DNA of 32,743 nt from an uncultured Oscillochloris sp. (GTDB lineage: Bacteria; Chloroflexota; Chloroflexia; Chloroflexales; Chloroflexaceae), in the NCBI GenBank assembly GCA_903877945.1, contig CAIRFY010000042.1, positions 1 through 32,743 on the forward strand, given 5' to 3'. Below are positions 7,104-14,950 of this stretch, piece by piece. The notes under the pieces are model-generated. The model saw only the letters and a program-made list of their open reading frames with translations. It had not been told where the DNA came from and made no database searches. Both the position numbers and the translations under genes were made by a program. Position 1 is the stretch's first letter; every line of letters starts with the position of its first letter.

Positions 7104-9197
7104 CTACGACAGCACCTGCGCCAATGCCACCGGGAAGACCGGCCCGCTTCCTGCTGCACGCAGCAACGCTGCGATGATCGTGAACGTCCATTGCGAGTCC
7201 ACCATATCGTCTACCAGCAACACCGGCCCGGCCATACGTGGCCAAGGGTCAACCACAAACGCTCCCGCCAGATTACGCGCCTGTTGTGCGCTATTCTGCA
7301 TTGTTTTCTGCGGTGCGGTCGCACGAACGCGGCGAACAACCGGGACAAAAGGGATGCGAAGCGTATCAGCAAGGCGCTGCGCAACATCTCTGACGAGGCC
7401 AGGGTGGTTGCCCGATGGAACACAGGTGATCCACGTCGGAGTTGGAGTCGGTTGCCAGCGGACACGGATAAGATCAGTCATGGCCTGGACAAGGGCATCG
7501 TCAAAGTGACCATCCACCTGCTTGCCGCGCTTGACCAACGTGCCCCAGCCGGCATCGCCCCAAAGACAAAGCGCACGCCCCTCTTCGGCCTGTAGGTTGA
7601 GGCTAATCCTTCCACGCCAGCCGTGCGCCGTAACCAGGGTATCACTTGGCCATAGCTTGCGTGGCTCGATCACCTGATCAAGTCGGCGCAGAAACCCGGC
7701 AGCCTGGATTGCCAACTCGTCCGCGTAGGACTCCGAAATCAGCGGGTGACCGACACAAACGGCACAACGCCCACAAGGCTGATCTGTGGGATCATCAAGT
7801 TCATGGCTCAGAAATCGCATCAGGCACTCACGGCTATGCAGATAATCCCGCATACGATCCTGCTCAACGCGGCGCAGCCGGGTCAGTTGCTCAACCTTGG
7901 CCTGGTTCGGCACGTAGTCTATCGGATTCGCAAACCAGCAGGTTCCACGTTTACTCACCGGCGATGGCGTTTCCACCAGCAGCAGCTTCAACACCTTCTC
8001 GATCTGCGAGTGTCTGATATTCAGTTTGCTTTCGAGTTGCGGGATGGTCAGCCCGTTTTCGGCAGCATCCAGCAGCGCAAGCACATCAGCAACATGGGCG
8101 GCAGGTGGAAAGGCCGTGCGGATGAAATAGTCGGAGATCTCGTCGTCCTCATCGCCACTGAGCATAATTCCATAGGCGCGCTCGATGGCTCGCCCAGCCC
8201 GCCCAACCTGCTGGTAGTAGTGGATAACTGAGCCAGGTCGCTGGAAATGAATAACAAACCCGAGATCTGGCTTGTCAAACCCCATACCGAGGGCCGAGGT
8301 GGCAACCAATGCCTTGATCTGATTTTGAAGGAGGCGCTGTTCCAGATCCTCGCGCAGTTCGTTGGCGACATCACCATAATAGGCGGCGACGGCAATACCT
8401 TGCGTTTGCAGCCAGTCGGCGACCCGCTGGGCATCGCGAACGGTGAGGGTGTAAATGATGCCACTGCCAGGCAATTGTGGCACATGTTCCGCAAGCCACG
8501 CCAAACGGGCTGCCTGATCAGGCAGATGGATATTCTGAAGGGCAAGGCTATCGCGCACGAGCGAACCACGCAGCACTTCAACACCAACTCCAAGCTGGGA
8601 GACAATATCGTTGACCACGCGGTCATTAGCCGTGGCCGTTGTGGTGAGGACAGGAATGTTGGCGGGTAGAGCTTGCAGCACACGCACGATCCGGCGATAG
8701 TCGGGACGAAAATCGTGACCCCAATCCGAAATACAGTGGGCTTCATCGACAACGAGGAGGCCGATCCGACCTGCCATCGGCATCAGGTACGTATCGCGGA
8801 ATGTGTCATTGGCCAGTCGCTCAGGCGAGATTAGCAGGATGTCAATCTGATTAGCCAGGAGCCGACCACGTATCGTATTCCATTCTTCCGTGTTGCTGGA
8901 ATTGACCGTCTCGGCGCGCACTCCAATGCGCTTAGCTGCGAGAATCTGGTTACGCATGAGGGCCAGCAGCGGCGAGATCAGCAAGGTCGGCCCGGCACCT
9001 TGGTCACGCAATAGGCGGGTCGCCAGAAAATAGACCAGACTCTTGCCCCAGCCGGTGCGCTGCACAACCAGCAACCGGACGCGTTGGGCAACTAATTGCT
9101 CAATGGCCTGCCACTGGCCTGAGTGGAATGTCGCCGTTGGGTCGTCTAGTGCCTGGCGCAGTAACGTCAATGCGTGATCGTAGGTGGAATGACTCAC
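7104..9197 (-). CDS. RecQ-family DNA helicase fused to a ComF-like phosphoribosyltransferase domain
   Basis: About 697 residues from GTG 9197 (AAGGGG eight bases upstream; an upstream ATG at 9248 is the alternative). Helicase core: Walker A QRTGWGKSL, DEAH box VVDEAHCISDWGHDFRPDY, motif III TTTATAND, RecA2 'LVATSALGMGFDKPDLGFVIHF' and 'YYQQVGRAGRAIERAYGIML', so a 3'-5' RecQ type helicase. A Zn-binding region follows (ECLMRFLSHELDD...CGRCAVC). The last about 110 residues are a second domain: 'WITCVPSGNHPGLVRDVAQRLADTL', 'QNSAQQARNLAGAF', 'GPVLLVDDMVDSQWT', matching the ComF-like phosphoribosyltransferase plan. The PRPP loop DDxxTTGxT reads DDMVDSQWT, so substrate use may differ. RecQ-PRTase fusions are known from Actinobacteria by my recollection. 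It sits between the SNF2 helicase and the DprA-like gene on the same strand. Confidence 0.9.
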   Translation of the reverse strand: MSHSTYDHALTLLRQALDDPTATFHSGQWQAIEQLVAQRVRLLVVQRTGWGKSLVYFLATRLLRDQGAGPTLLISPLLALMRNQILAAKRIGVRAETVNSSNTEEWNTIRGRLLANQIDILLISPERLANDTFRDTYLMPMAGRIGLLVVDEAHCISDWGHDFRPDYRRIVRVLQALPANIPVLTTTATANDRVVNDIVSQLGVGVEVLRGSLVRDSLALQNIHLPDQAARLAWLAEHVPQLPGSGIIYTLTVRDAQRVADWLQTQGIAVAAYYGDVANELREDLEQRLLQNQIKALVATSALGMGFDKPDLGFVIHFQRPGSVIHYYQQVGRAGRAIERAYGIMLSGDEDDEISDYFIRTAFPPAAHVADVLALLDAAENGLTIPQLESKLNIRHSQIEKVLKLLLVETPSPVSKRGTCWFANPIDYVPNQAKVEQLTRLRRVEQDRMRDYLHSRECLMRFLSHELDDPTDQPCGRCAVCVGHPLISESYADELAIQAAGFLRRLDQVIEPRKLWPSDTLVTAHGWRGRISLNLQAEEGRALCLWGDAGWGTLVKRGKQVDGHFDDALVQAMTDLIRVRWQPTPTPTWITCVPSGNHPGLVRDVAQRLADTLRIPFVPVVRRVRATAPQKTMQNSAQQARNLAGAFVVDPWPRMAGPVLLVDDMVDSQWTFTIIAALLRAAGSGPVFPVALAQVLS

Positions 9198-9245
9198 GAA
9201 TAACACCCCTTCACGTGCGAAACTTTGGGATGAAAGGCAATACCG

Positions 9246-9345
9246 CATAAGTCACGCTGTCATAGTGTCACGCTGAGCGAAGCGAAGCGTCCCGGCGGGC
9301 AATACGGACGCCGGGACGTTTCGCTTCGCTCAGCGTGACAGCGTT
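9246..9345. repeat. Palindromic repeat element (family 2), long hairpin
   Basis: Two 31-base arms, GTCACGCTGAGCGAAGCG... (9267-9297) and its complement (9309-9339), pair with a single mismatch around an 11-base loop. Outer parts repeat the GTCACGCTGTC / GACAGCG motif also seen at 13937-14131. The element lies in the gap between the SNF2 stop and the RecQ start, so RNA from the operon would fold a strong hairpin there. It could attenuate or stabilise the downstream message. Confidence 0.75.
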
Positions 9346-9380
9346 ACTTAATGCTCTATTGCGATGAAAGGTTTCATCCC

Positions 9381-12300
9381 CTACTCCGCATCACGCCGCA
9401 GGGCCACCAGTTCGCGCAGTTGGGCGGTGCTCATCTCGGTGAGCCACGCCTCGCCCGCGCCGAGTACCTGAGCGGCCAGGGCGCGTTTGCCCTCGATCAT
9501 CTCGTCGATCTTCTCCTCAAGGGTGCCGCCGCAGACGAACTTATGAACCTGCACGTTCTTGGTCTGCCCGATGCGGAAGGCCCGGTCGGTGGCCTGATCC
9601 TCCACCGCCGGGTTCCACCAGCGGTCGAAGTGGAAGACGTGCGAGGCTCGGGTGAGGTTCAGGCCCACGCCACCCGCCTTGAGCGAGAGGATGAAGATCG
9701 GCGGCCCCTCGGGAGCCTGGAAGCGCCGCACCAGCCCGTCACGGGACTTGGCCGGGGTGCCGCCGTGCAGGAAGAGCGCCTCAACCGAAAGCTGTTTGCT
9801 CAGGTGGGCCTGGAGCATGCCGCCCATCTCGGCGAACTGGGTGAAGATCAGCGCCCGGTCGTCGGCGGCGATCACCTCCTCCAGCATCTCGTCGAGGCGG
9901 GCCAGTTTGCCCGAGCGGTCGTCGAGGGCCGAGCCATCTTTGAGAAAGTGGGCCGGGTGGTTGCAGATTTGCTTGAGCTTGGTGAGCATGGCCAGCACCA
10001 GGCCGCGCCGCCGCGCCTTCTCGCCCTCGTCGTCAGCGCCCTCGATCTGGTTCAGGGCGTCGCGCACAGTGGCCTCGTAGAGCGTGGCCTGCTCCTGGGT
10101 CAGCGGCACAAAAACCTTCATCTCCAGCTTGTCGGGCAGGTCGCTGATGATGCTGCGGTCGGTCTTCAGGCGGCGCAGGATAAAAGGCGCGGTGAGGCGG
10201 CGCAACTGGGTGGCGGCGTCGGCGTCACCGGCACGCTCAATCGGGCGGGCGAACGTGCGCCGGAACTCGGTCTCGCCGCCGAGGTAGCCGGGGTTGAGGA
10301 AGGCCATGATGCTCCACAGTTCGCTCAACCTGTTCTCCACCGGCGTGCCAGTGAGGGCCAGACGACCATCGGAGCGGATGGCGCGTGCCGCCTGGGCCTG
10401 ACGGGTTTCGCTATTCTTGATGTTCTGGGCCTCATCGAGCACAGCCAAACGCCAGGTCATTGCCGTGAGCGCCTCGCGGTCACGGGCGAGCAGCGGGTAA
10501 CTGGTGATCACCACATCGTGTTCAGTGGCCACCTGCTCTAGCTCATCGCCACGGTGACGCTCGGCACCCTGGTGGATGTGGACGCGCAGCGAGGGCGCGA
10601 AGCGGGCCAATTCGCGTTGCCAGTTGCCCACCACCGAAGTCGGACAGACCAGCAGGGTCGGCCCGCCATTGGGGGCGATGTCGCGCTCGTAGAGCAGGAG
10701 GGAGATGGCCTCGGCGGTATTGTGGCAGAGAATAGTGTTGGCGACGAAGTTGTGATGCTCTGTCACCTCTAGGTCATAGACCCAGCCCTCGTGCATCTGC
10801 GTTTCGACCGACCTGATCCGGCAGAAATGCACCTCCTGGTCGAAAGGAGTCTGCTGTCGCTCAGCCCTCACCCCCCAGCCCCCTCTCCATGAACGGGAGA
10901 GGGGGAGCCGAAGGCATCCTACTACGGTATCCCCCCTCTCCCCCGGTGGGAGAGGGGCAGGGGGTGAGGGGGTACGGTTGGCACTGAGAATGTCGTCCAT
11001 CCCTGCAATCACGCGGGCGAGGCTCTGGCGCGAGAATTGCTGCGAGCCATTCAGGTAGACGGTGTTGTGCATGCCAAACATCCGTACCGGCAGGCCCGTA
11101 GCACGAACGCTGTGCGCGACGAGCGTAGATGCGGGAACGCCCTCGACATTCGTGTTTGGCGTGCTGATGCAGATCTGCTCAAGAATCCGTTGCTTGGCTA
11201 CAATCCCAAACCCAACCTCGCGCAGGAATCTGCGCGCCGAGTTGCCACCGATCACGCCGATCTGGTAGGTGCGGTAGATGCCGGAGCCGTTTGTGGCCCG
11301 CTTACGTTTCTGCGAGACGCGCATCCAGATGCCGAGCCGCCGGAGGAGGAGGACAATCTGCTGCATAAGCAGTGACGAGGCCGAGGAGATCTCGATGCTC
11401 GCCATGCTTACGATGACAGATGCCTCCGCATCGAAATAGTTGCGCAGGAAGACCCGCACACCCTCGTCGTTGGCTTGCATGACGAGGTCGGGGATCACTT
11501 TGTCTGCCGATAGCTTGCCCCATTGGTAGCCGTGATTGACGAGAAATCGCTGGTAGGCGCGGCTTGTCCAGCGCAGGTAGGATGCTTTGTGTGCATACGT
11601 GAAGATGATGGCCGACGTGTTCAGCTTGAGGCCGTAGCGATCATCAATAGCATGGAGCGTCGCCCGCAGATCCTCCAGAATCGCCTGGTCGGCCTGTGTG
11701 AGTGTGACTGTGGCATTGTGGTGATTCTCGTGTCCCTCGGCGATCTGCCAGGCGAGTACCTTGATCAGATCGAGATCCGCCGGAGTGCCCTGCCATGTGA
11801 GGTGTGCGGGGACGCAGACGTAGTCGCCGGGAGCGAGATTATTCGTCCAACCCTGGTTGGTGAGGAGCCGGTGACGCCCGGTGATCGTGATGCTGCTGCC
11901 GTCTTCAAGCCTGACCGTGCGCAGCGACTCATTGATCCGCTGACGATAGAGGCGTCGTACCGACGCGGTAACGATCTTGCCGGTCGCTTCGTCAATCGCG
12001 TTCACCTGGAGCAAGGCTGACGGTTCGGCCCAGAAGCCCTCGCCATCGAAGGTCGTTGCGCCAGCGAACTGCTCCCAGATCTGTTCAGCGGGCCTGAGTG
12101 TGCCGTTGACGTAGATCAGACTTGAACCCAAAAGGCACTTGCCGAGTCCCATATCGTCTGCCAGACACGCCCCCATACCGAAGCGGCGCATAAAGGCCAT
12201 CCAGGCCAGGCCGCGTAGCTGGTAGGGGCGCAGCGTGCCGTGGAAGGCGTCAGGCTGGGGCAGGGGCGTAATCGACTCGGTGTTGGACAGCTCACGCAGG

Positions 12301-13889
12301 AGTATCCCCAGGTCGCCCTCGGCGTCCACGCCACCGAAGGCCAAGCCAGCGGGCAGCCCGTCGGAGATGCCGCCGAGCCCCATGCGCAGCAGTTCGGCCA
12401 TGCTCAGTTCGCCGCCCTTGGTGAACAGTTCCATCGCCTTGCGGGCCTGCTCGGGGTCGAGGACCACCCACTCGCCGCGCACCTGGACGAGGGGCTGCTT
12501 CAGCTCGACGAGGCGCTCGAACTCGGCGCGGTCGATTGGCTGCTCACCAACGCTGAGTTCCCAGCGAAAGTCGATCATACTCTGAAAGCTCAGGCGACCA
12601 GGGCCGTCGTTGCGCTTCATCTTACGCGGGGATGCTTTAGCGCGGGCCTTGAGGCGACCAGAGTTGCCCCACCACGCGGGTACCAGCACGCCAAAGCCGC
12701 TCTGTTCCAGCAGCGGAGCGGCGTCCTTGAGGAAGCTAAACGCCTCCTCCACATTCAGGCTGGCGTGGTCGGGAGCCTTGCCACGCAGGCTGCGCTCGAT
12801 AGGCGAGGCCAGACGGGCAGCAAAGCCCAGGCCGCGCAGCAGCCGCTCCTGCGGGTGGTCGAAGCGCCGGTCGAGGTAGGAGAAGTGCTGGCCGCGCTCG
12901 CGCCAGAGTTGGGCGGCGGGTACCAGCAGGCTCGGGTCGTCGGTGGCCTGGAGCAGGTAGCTGAGCGACCAGGGTTCACTGGCCTCAGTCGGCGGCTCCA
13001 GCCGGAAGGTGATGCGGAAGCTCTCGTCGCCGGCCACTTGCTCCTGACCGGCCCACGCCTGCCACGCCTTAAACAGTTCGTCGGCGGGGCGACCGCGCAG
13101 AGAGAGCCCAGGGTCGCGGCCAAGCAGGGCGACCATCCAGGCTGAGCCGGGAGTAGACGGGATGCTGCGCCACACGCTAAGCTGCGCGGAAGCGGTCGGG
13201 TCATCGGCGGCGATCTGACGGGCGAGGGCGTCCACGGCGGCGGCAAGGAAGCTATCGACGATGGTGCGCGGCGCGGGGGCGGCAGCCGGGTCTTCGGTGA
13301 TGGCGCGGCAGAGGGCGGGCATTCCGCTGCGCAGGGCCGCGATCTTACGGGCGGTGGCAGGGACAGGCCGTGGCTCCCAGCAGGCCCGCAGGCTGCCGCT
13401 CTCACGCACCAGCGCGGGGAGGATCTGCTGACCGGCCACCAGTTCCACGGCCAGCAGCGCGGCGGTGCGCCAGACTCGCAGGTCGGCCCCAATGCCGTGG
13501 TCGGGGGAGGGAGGCAGCAGCAGGTCAAGCGCCTGGGCCGCACTGAGCAGCAGGCCACGCACGCGCCAGGGGGCCAGAGTCGGCACGCCCTCGGGGATCT
13601 CGGCTCCGGCCTGGCGCAGTTCGCGCAGCGGCAAGGGCGCACCGCCCACCGAGGGCAGCCAGATCGTCTGCTCGGCGTGGGCCATCGTGCCCGCGCCCGG
13701 ATGTAGCTCGCGCAGGCGCTCATACAGCGCCTCGGGCTGAGCGTGGGCCGGGTGGGATAGGTGCCCTGGTCGTCGTCGCTGTCGTCCGCGCCGCGCCACC
13801 CGCTCGGCCAATTCGCCCCACAAGAAAAGCCGCCCCTCACTGGGTAGCCATGTGCCGTGTATCACGGCGGGGAGGGCCGCATTGGACAT
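9381..13889 (-). CDS. SNF2-family (SWI2/SNF2) helicase precursor, split by an intein
   Basis: 1502 residues before splicing, about 1029 after. The N-terminal 500 residues carry the SNF2-associated region typical of bacterial HelZ-like proteins ('FLKDAAPLLEQSGFGVLVPAWW'). The ATPase: Walker A DDMGLGK|T (interrupted by the intein), 'TLLVCPTSVVGNWQREL', DEAQ box (LAVLDEAQNIKN), 'ALTGTPVENRLSELWSIMAFLNPG', 'FILRRLKTD', 'LKQICNHPAHF', then the C lobe 'RALIFTQFAEMGGML', 'LSLKAGGVGLNLTRASHVFHFDRWWNPAVEDQATDRAFRIGQ'. All motifs for ATP-driven DNA translocation are present once the intein is removed. No strong Shine-Dalgarno is seen before ATG 13889, so the exact start is less sure. It is first in a four-gene series with RecQ-PRTase, DprA-like and SWIM genes. 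Confidence 0.95.
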   Translation of the reverse strand: MSNAALPAVIHGTWLPSEGRLFLWGELAERVARRGRQRRRPGHLSHPAHAQPEALYERLRELHPGAGTMAHAEQTIWLPSVGGAPLPLRELRQAGAEIPEGVPTLAPWRVRGLLLSAAQALDLLLPPSPDHGIGADLRVWRTAALLAVELVAGQQILPALVRESGSLRACWEPRPVPATARKIAALRSGMPALCRAITEDPAAAPAPRTIVDSFLAAAVDALARQIAADDPTASAQLSVWRSIPSTPGSAWMVALLGRDPGLSLRGRPADELFKAWQAWAGQEQVAGDESFRITFRLEPPTEASEPWSLSYLLQATDDPSLLVPAAQLWRERGQHFSYLDRRFDHPQERLLRGLGFAARLASPIERSLRGKAPDHASLNVEEAFSFLKDAAPLLEQSGFGVLVPAWWGNSGRLKARAKASPRKMKRNDGPGRLSFQSMIDFRWELSVGEQPIDRAEFERLVELKQPLVQVRGEWVVLDPEQARKAMELFTKGGELSMAELLRMGLGGISDGLPAGLAFGGVDAEGDLGILLRELSNTESITPLPQPDAFHGTLRPYQLRGLAWMAFMRRFGMGACLADDMGLGKCLLGSSLIYVNGTLRPAEQIWEQFAGATTFDGEGFWAEPSALLQVNAIDEATGKIVTASVRRLYRQRINESLRTVRLEDGSSITITGRHRLLTNQGWTNNLAPGDYVCVPAHLTWQGTPADLDLIKVLAWQIAEGHENHHNATVTLTQADQAILEDLRATLHAIDDRYGLKLNTSAIIFTYAHKASYLRWTSRAYQRFLVNHGYQWGKLSADKVIPDLVMQANDEGVRVFLRNYFDAEASVIVSMASIEISSASSLLMQQIVLLLRRLGIWMRVSQKRKRATNGSGIYRTYQIGVIGGNSARRFLREVGFGIVAKQRILEQICISTPNTNVEGVPASTLVAHSVRATGLPVRMFGMHNTVYLNGSQQFSRQSLARVIAGMDDILSANRTPSPPAPLPPGERGDTVVGCLRLPLSRSWRGGWGVRAERQQTPFDQEVHFCRIRSVETQMHEGWVYDLEVTEHHNFVANTILCHNTAEAISLLLYERDIAPNGGPTLLVCPTSVVGNWQRELARFAPSLRVHIHQGAERHRGDELEQVATEHDVVITSYPLLARDREALTAMTWRLAVLDEAQNIKNSETRQAQAARAIRSDGRLALTGTPVENRLSELWSIMAFLNPGYLGGETEFRRTFARPIERAGDADAATQLRRLTAPFILRRLKTDRSIISDLPDKLEMKVFVPLTQEQATLYEATVRDALNQIEGADDEGEKARRRGLVLAMLTKLKQICNHPAHFLKDGSALDDRSGKLARLDEMLEEVIAADDRALIFTQFAEMGGMLQAHLSKQLSVEALFLHGGTPAKSRDGLVRRFQAPEGPPIFILSLKAGGVGLNLTRASHVFHFDRWWNPAVEDQATDRAFRIGQTKNVQVHKFVCGGTLEEKIDEMIEGKRALAAQVLGAGEAWLTEMSTAQLRELVALRRDAE
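10719..12137 (-). mobile_element. Intein with LAGLIDADG-type homing endonuclease in the SNF2 Walker A motif
   Basis: 473 residues (1419 nt), host residues 585-1057. Cys1 follows GLGK directly; the C-terminus is ...ILCHN, with the extein Thr as the +1 nucleophile, restoring GLGKT. Block A is CLLGSSLIYVNG, block B contains TGRHRLLT with its His, block F is WVYDLEVTEHHNFVAN, block G ILCHN with the penultimate His and final Asn. The middle has two endonuclease motifs, VLAWQIAEGH and FLRNYFDAEASV, each keeping the acidic residue before the last position, although the second has Ala where Gly is usual. All visible splicing residues are intact, so splicing competence is expected. Insertion in the P loop of a helicase is a common intein site, because this stretch is highly conserved. 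Confidence 0.92.
10842..10970. repeat. Family-1 palindromic MITE-like element, copy C, in frame inside the intein
   Basis: The same two-hairpin element as copies A and B, here between the endonuclease and the splicing block F of the intein. The left border, 'aaggagtctgctgtcgctcagccctcacc', is the reverse complement, with one mismatch, of the right flank of copy A. Read on the minus strand it adds a Pro/Arg/Gly/Leu-rich stretch (PSPPAPLPPGERGDTVVG...) of about 45-50 residues. It is about 129 bp (43 codons) long, and the frame is kept. Confidence 0.82.
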
Positions 13890-13936
13890 AATGTAGTAAC
13901 TGCTCTCGCTAAATTAAGGGTACAGGGAATTAAGGT

Positions 13937-14131
13937 ATGTTTCGCACTACCGCAAAAGTCACGCTGTCTTCGTTTTCTTTGCGTCTTCGCGTCTTTGCGT
14001 CACGCCATACTCATGTGTTCGACGCAAAGGCGCAAAGACGCAAAGACTCTCATGTCGTTCAACGTGACAGCGTTCCTTTTGCGGTAGTGCCATGTTTCAG
14101 ATCGGACGATTCCAGCGTGACAGTTCGTAGT
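13937..14131. repeat. Nested family-2 palindromic element upstream of the hypothetical gene
   Basis: Outer inverted arms GCACTACCGCAAAAGTCACGC (from 13944) and GTGACAGCGTTCCTTTTGCGGTAGTGC (14064-14090) enclose an inner hairpin with 25-base arms (13977-14001 and 14021-14045, two mismatches). ATGTTTC occurs on both sides (13937-13943 and 14092-14098). Beyond the right arm, 'catgtttcagatc...ccagcgtgacagttcg' repeats an end shared by the 18321 and 23609 elements. It occupies much of the 374-bp non-coding stretch between the SNF2 start and the hypothetical gene. Confidence 0.7.
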
Positions 14132-14263
14132 GTGCCGATCAGTTCCGCAAGTGGCTGAAGCTACTACAACGAACGACGCAAACTGTAAAGCTGTTCTGAA
14201 CTATCGTGAAGGCCAGCCATGCTATCATGCCACAGTGGTGCAAAGACAGCAAACGAGGTCATA

Positions 14264-14908
14264 ATGGGCAAGAAACAACAACAACAGAAGAAAGGCGTGG
14301 CACAGTTGGCGCGACCGACCGGCGGCATGGCGATCACTGTGGGCTGGTCAGTCCACGAGGTGCTGCTTTCGCAGGGCTGGAATCAGGAGGGCGCCCTCGT
14401 CTCTGTCCTGGTGGCCCGCATGTCACCGCGCTCAGGCAAGGTGGCTGCCGCGTCGTACCTCGTCGATCTGGCCTGCCTGGGGATAAAGGGTACGCAGGTG
14501 ATGATGTTCAAGGATTCGGACGAGTATGCCGCCGGGCTGCGTGCCCATATTGTCCAGCACTTGCCCATGGCTCCGTCCAACATCAACCTGGCGGCGAAGA
14601 TTGTGGGTATCGGCTATGAGTATGCCGCCAGCATGGGCTTCTCGCCCGACCCGATCTTCGCCCAGTCCCGCTACCTGCTTGAGGGAGCCAACCCCAACGC
14701 TGACCCAACGCCTGTTCGCACTGGGGGCAAGGACGGCAAGCCCTGGTTCATCAGCGGCCCGAACGACAATGTCGCCCAGATCCTCGCTCAGCTTCAGCGC
14801 GTGGTCGGCGAGGGAAACTACCACTTCCTGCTCGGCGAGGAACTGATGGACAGTGATGATGATTTTCTCGATGATGGCAAGTTCATCATCGACCACGATC
14901 CCAGATAG
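14264..14908 (+). CDS. Conserved-looking protein of unknown function
   Basis: 214 residues from ATG 14264, which has GAGG five bases upstream; the track start at 14219 lacks this. A charged, Gln-rich N-terminus (MGKKQQQQKKG) leads to a folded region 'VGWSVHEVLLSQGWNQEGALVSVLVARMSPRSGKVAAASYLVDLACLGIKGTQVMMF', and later 'KIVGIGYEYAASMGFSPDPIFAQSRYLLEG'. The 'VLVAR...YLVDLACLGIK' stretch resembles a widespread uncharacterised bacterial family that I recognise only by pattern and cannot name. The C-terminus is very acidic (DSDDDFLDDG). No signal peptide or membrane segment is seen, so it should be cytosolic. It stands alone between repeat DNA and a convergent gene. A weak -10-like TATCAT lies at 14223-14228. 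Confidence 0.75.
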   Translation: MGKKQQQQKKGVAQLARPTGGMAITVGWSVHEVLLSQGWNQEGALVSVLVARMSPRSGKVAAASYLVDLACLGIKGTQVMMFKDSDEYAAGLRAHIVQHLPMAPSNINLAAKIVGIGYEYAASMGFSPDPIFAQSRYLLEGANPNADPTPVRTGGKDGKPWFISGPNDNVAQILAQLQRVVGEGNYHFLLGEELMDSDDDFLDDGKFIIDHDPR

Positions 14909-14918
14909 GATCGTGAAT

Positions 14919-14948
14919 CCGTGAGGCGGCGTGTGCGCCGCCTCACGG
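14919..14948. terminator. Bidirectional hairpin between convergent genes
   Basis: A perfect 13-bp stem, CCGTGAGGCGGCG / CGCCGCCTCACGG, around a TGTG loop. It is 10 bases after the hypothetical gene's stop and just before the stop of the DAHP synthase on the other strand, so it can serve both transcripts. There is no run of T on either side, so Rho-independence is uncertain. Confidence 0.65.
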
Positions 14949-14950
14949 AC

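Noticed and set aside
9351-10541. 396-residue plus-strand ORF
   Set aside because: Antisense shadow of the SNF2 helicase, whose motifs are clear on the other strand.
9381-13889. Split or frameshifted helicase gene
   Set aside because: The interruption in Walker A is an intact in-frame intein, not damage.
13937-14098. ATGTTTC direct repeats as a 7-bp target-site duplication
   Set aside because: The same ATGTTTC occurs at both ends of the element at 18321-18449, so it is probably part of the repeat family.
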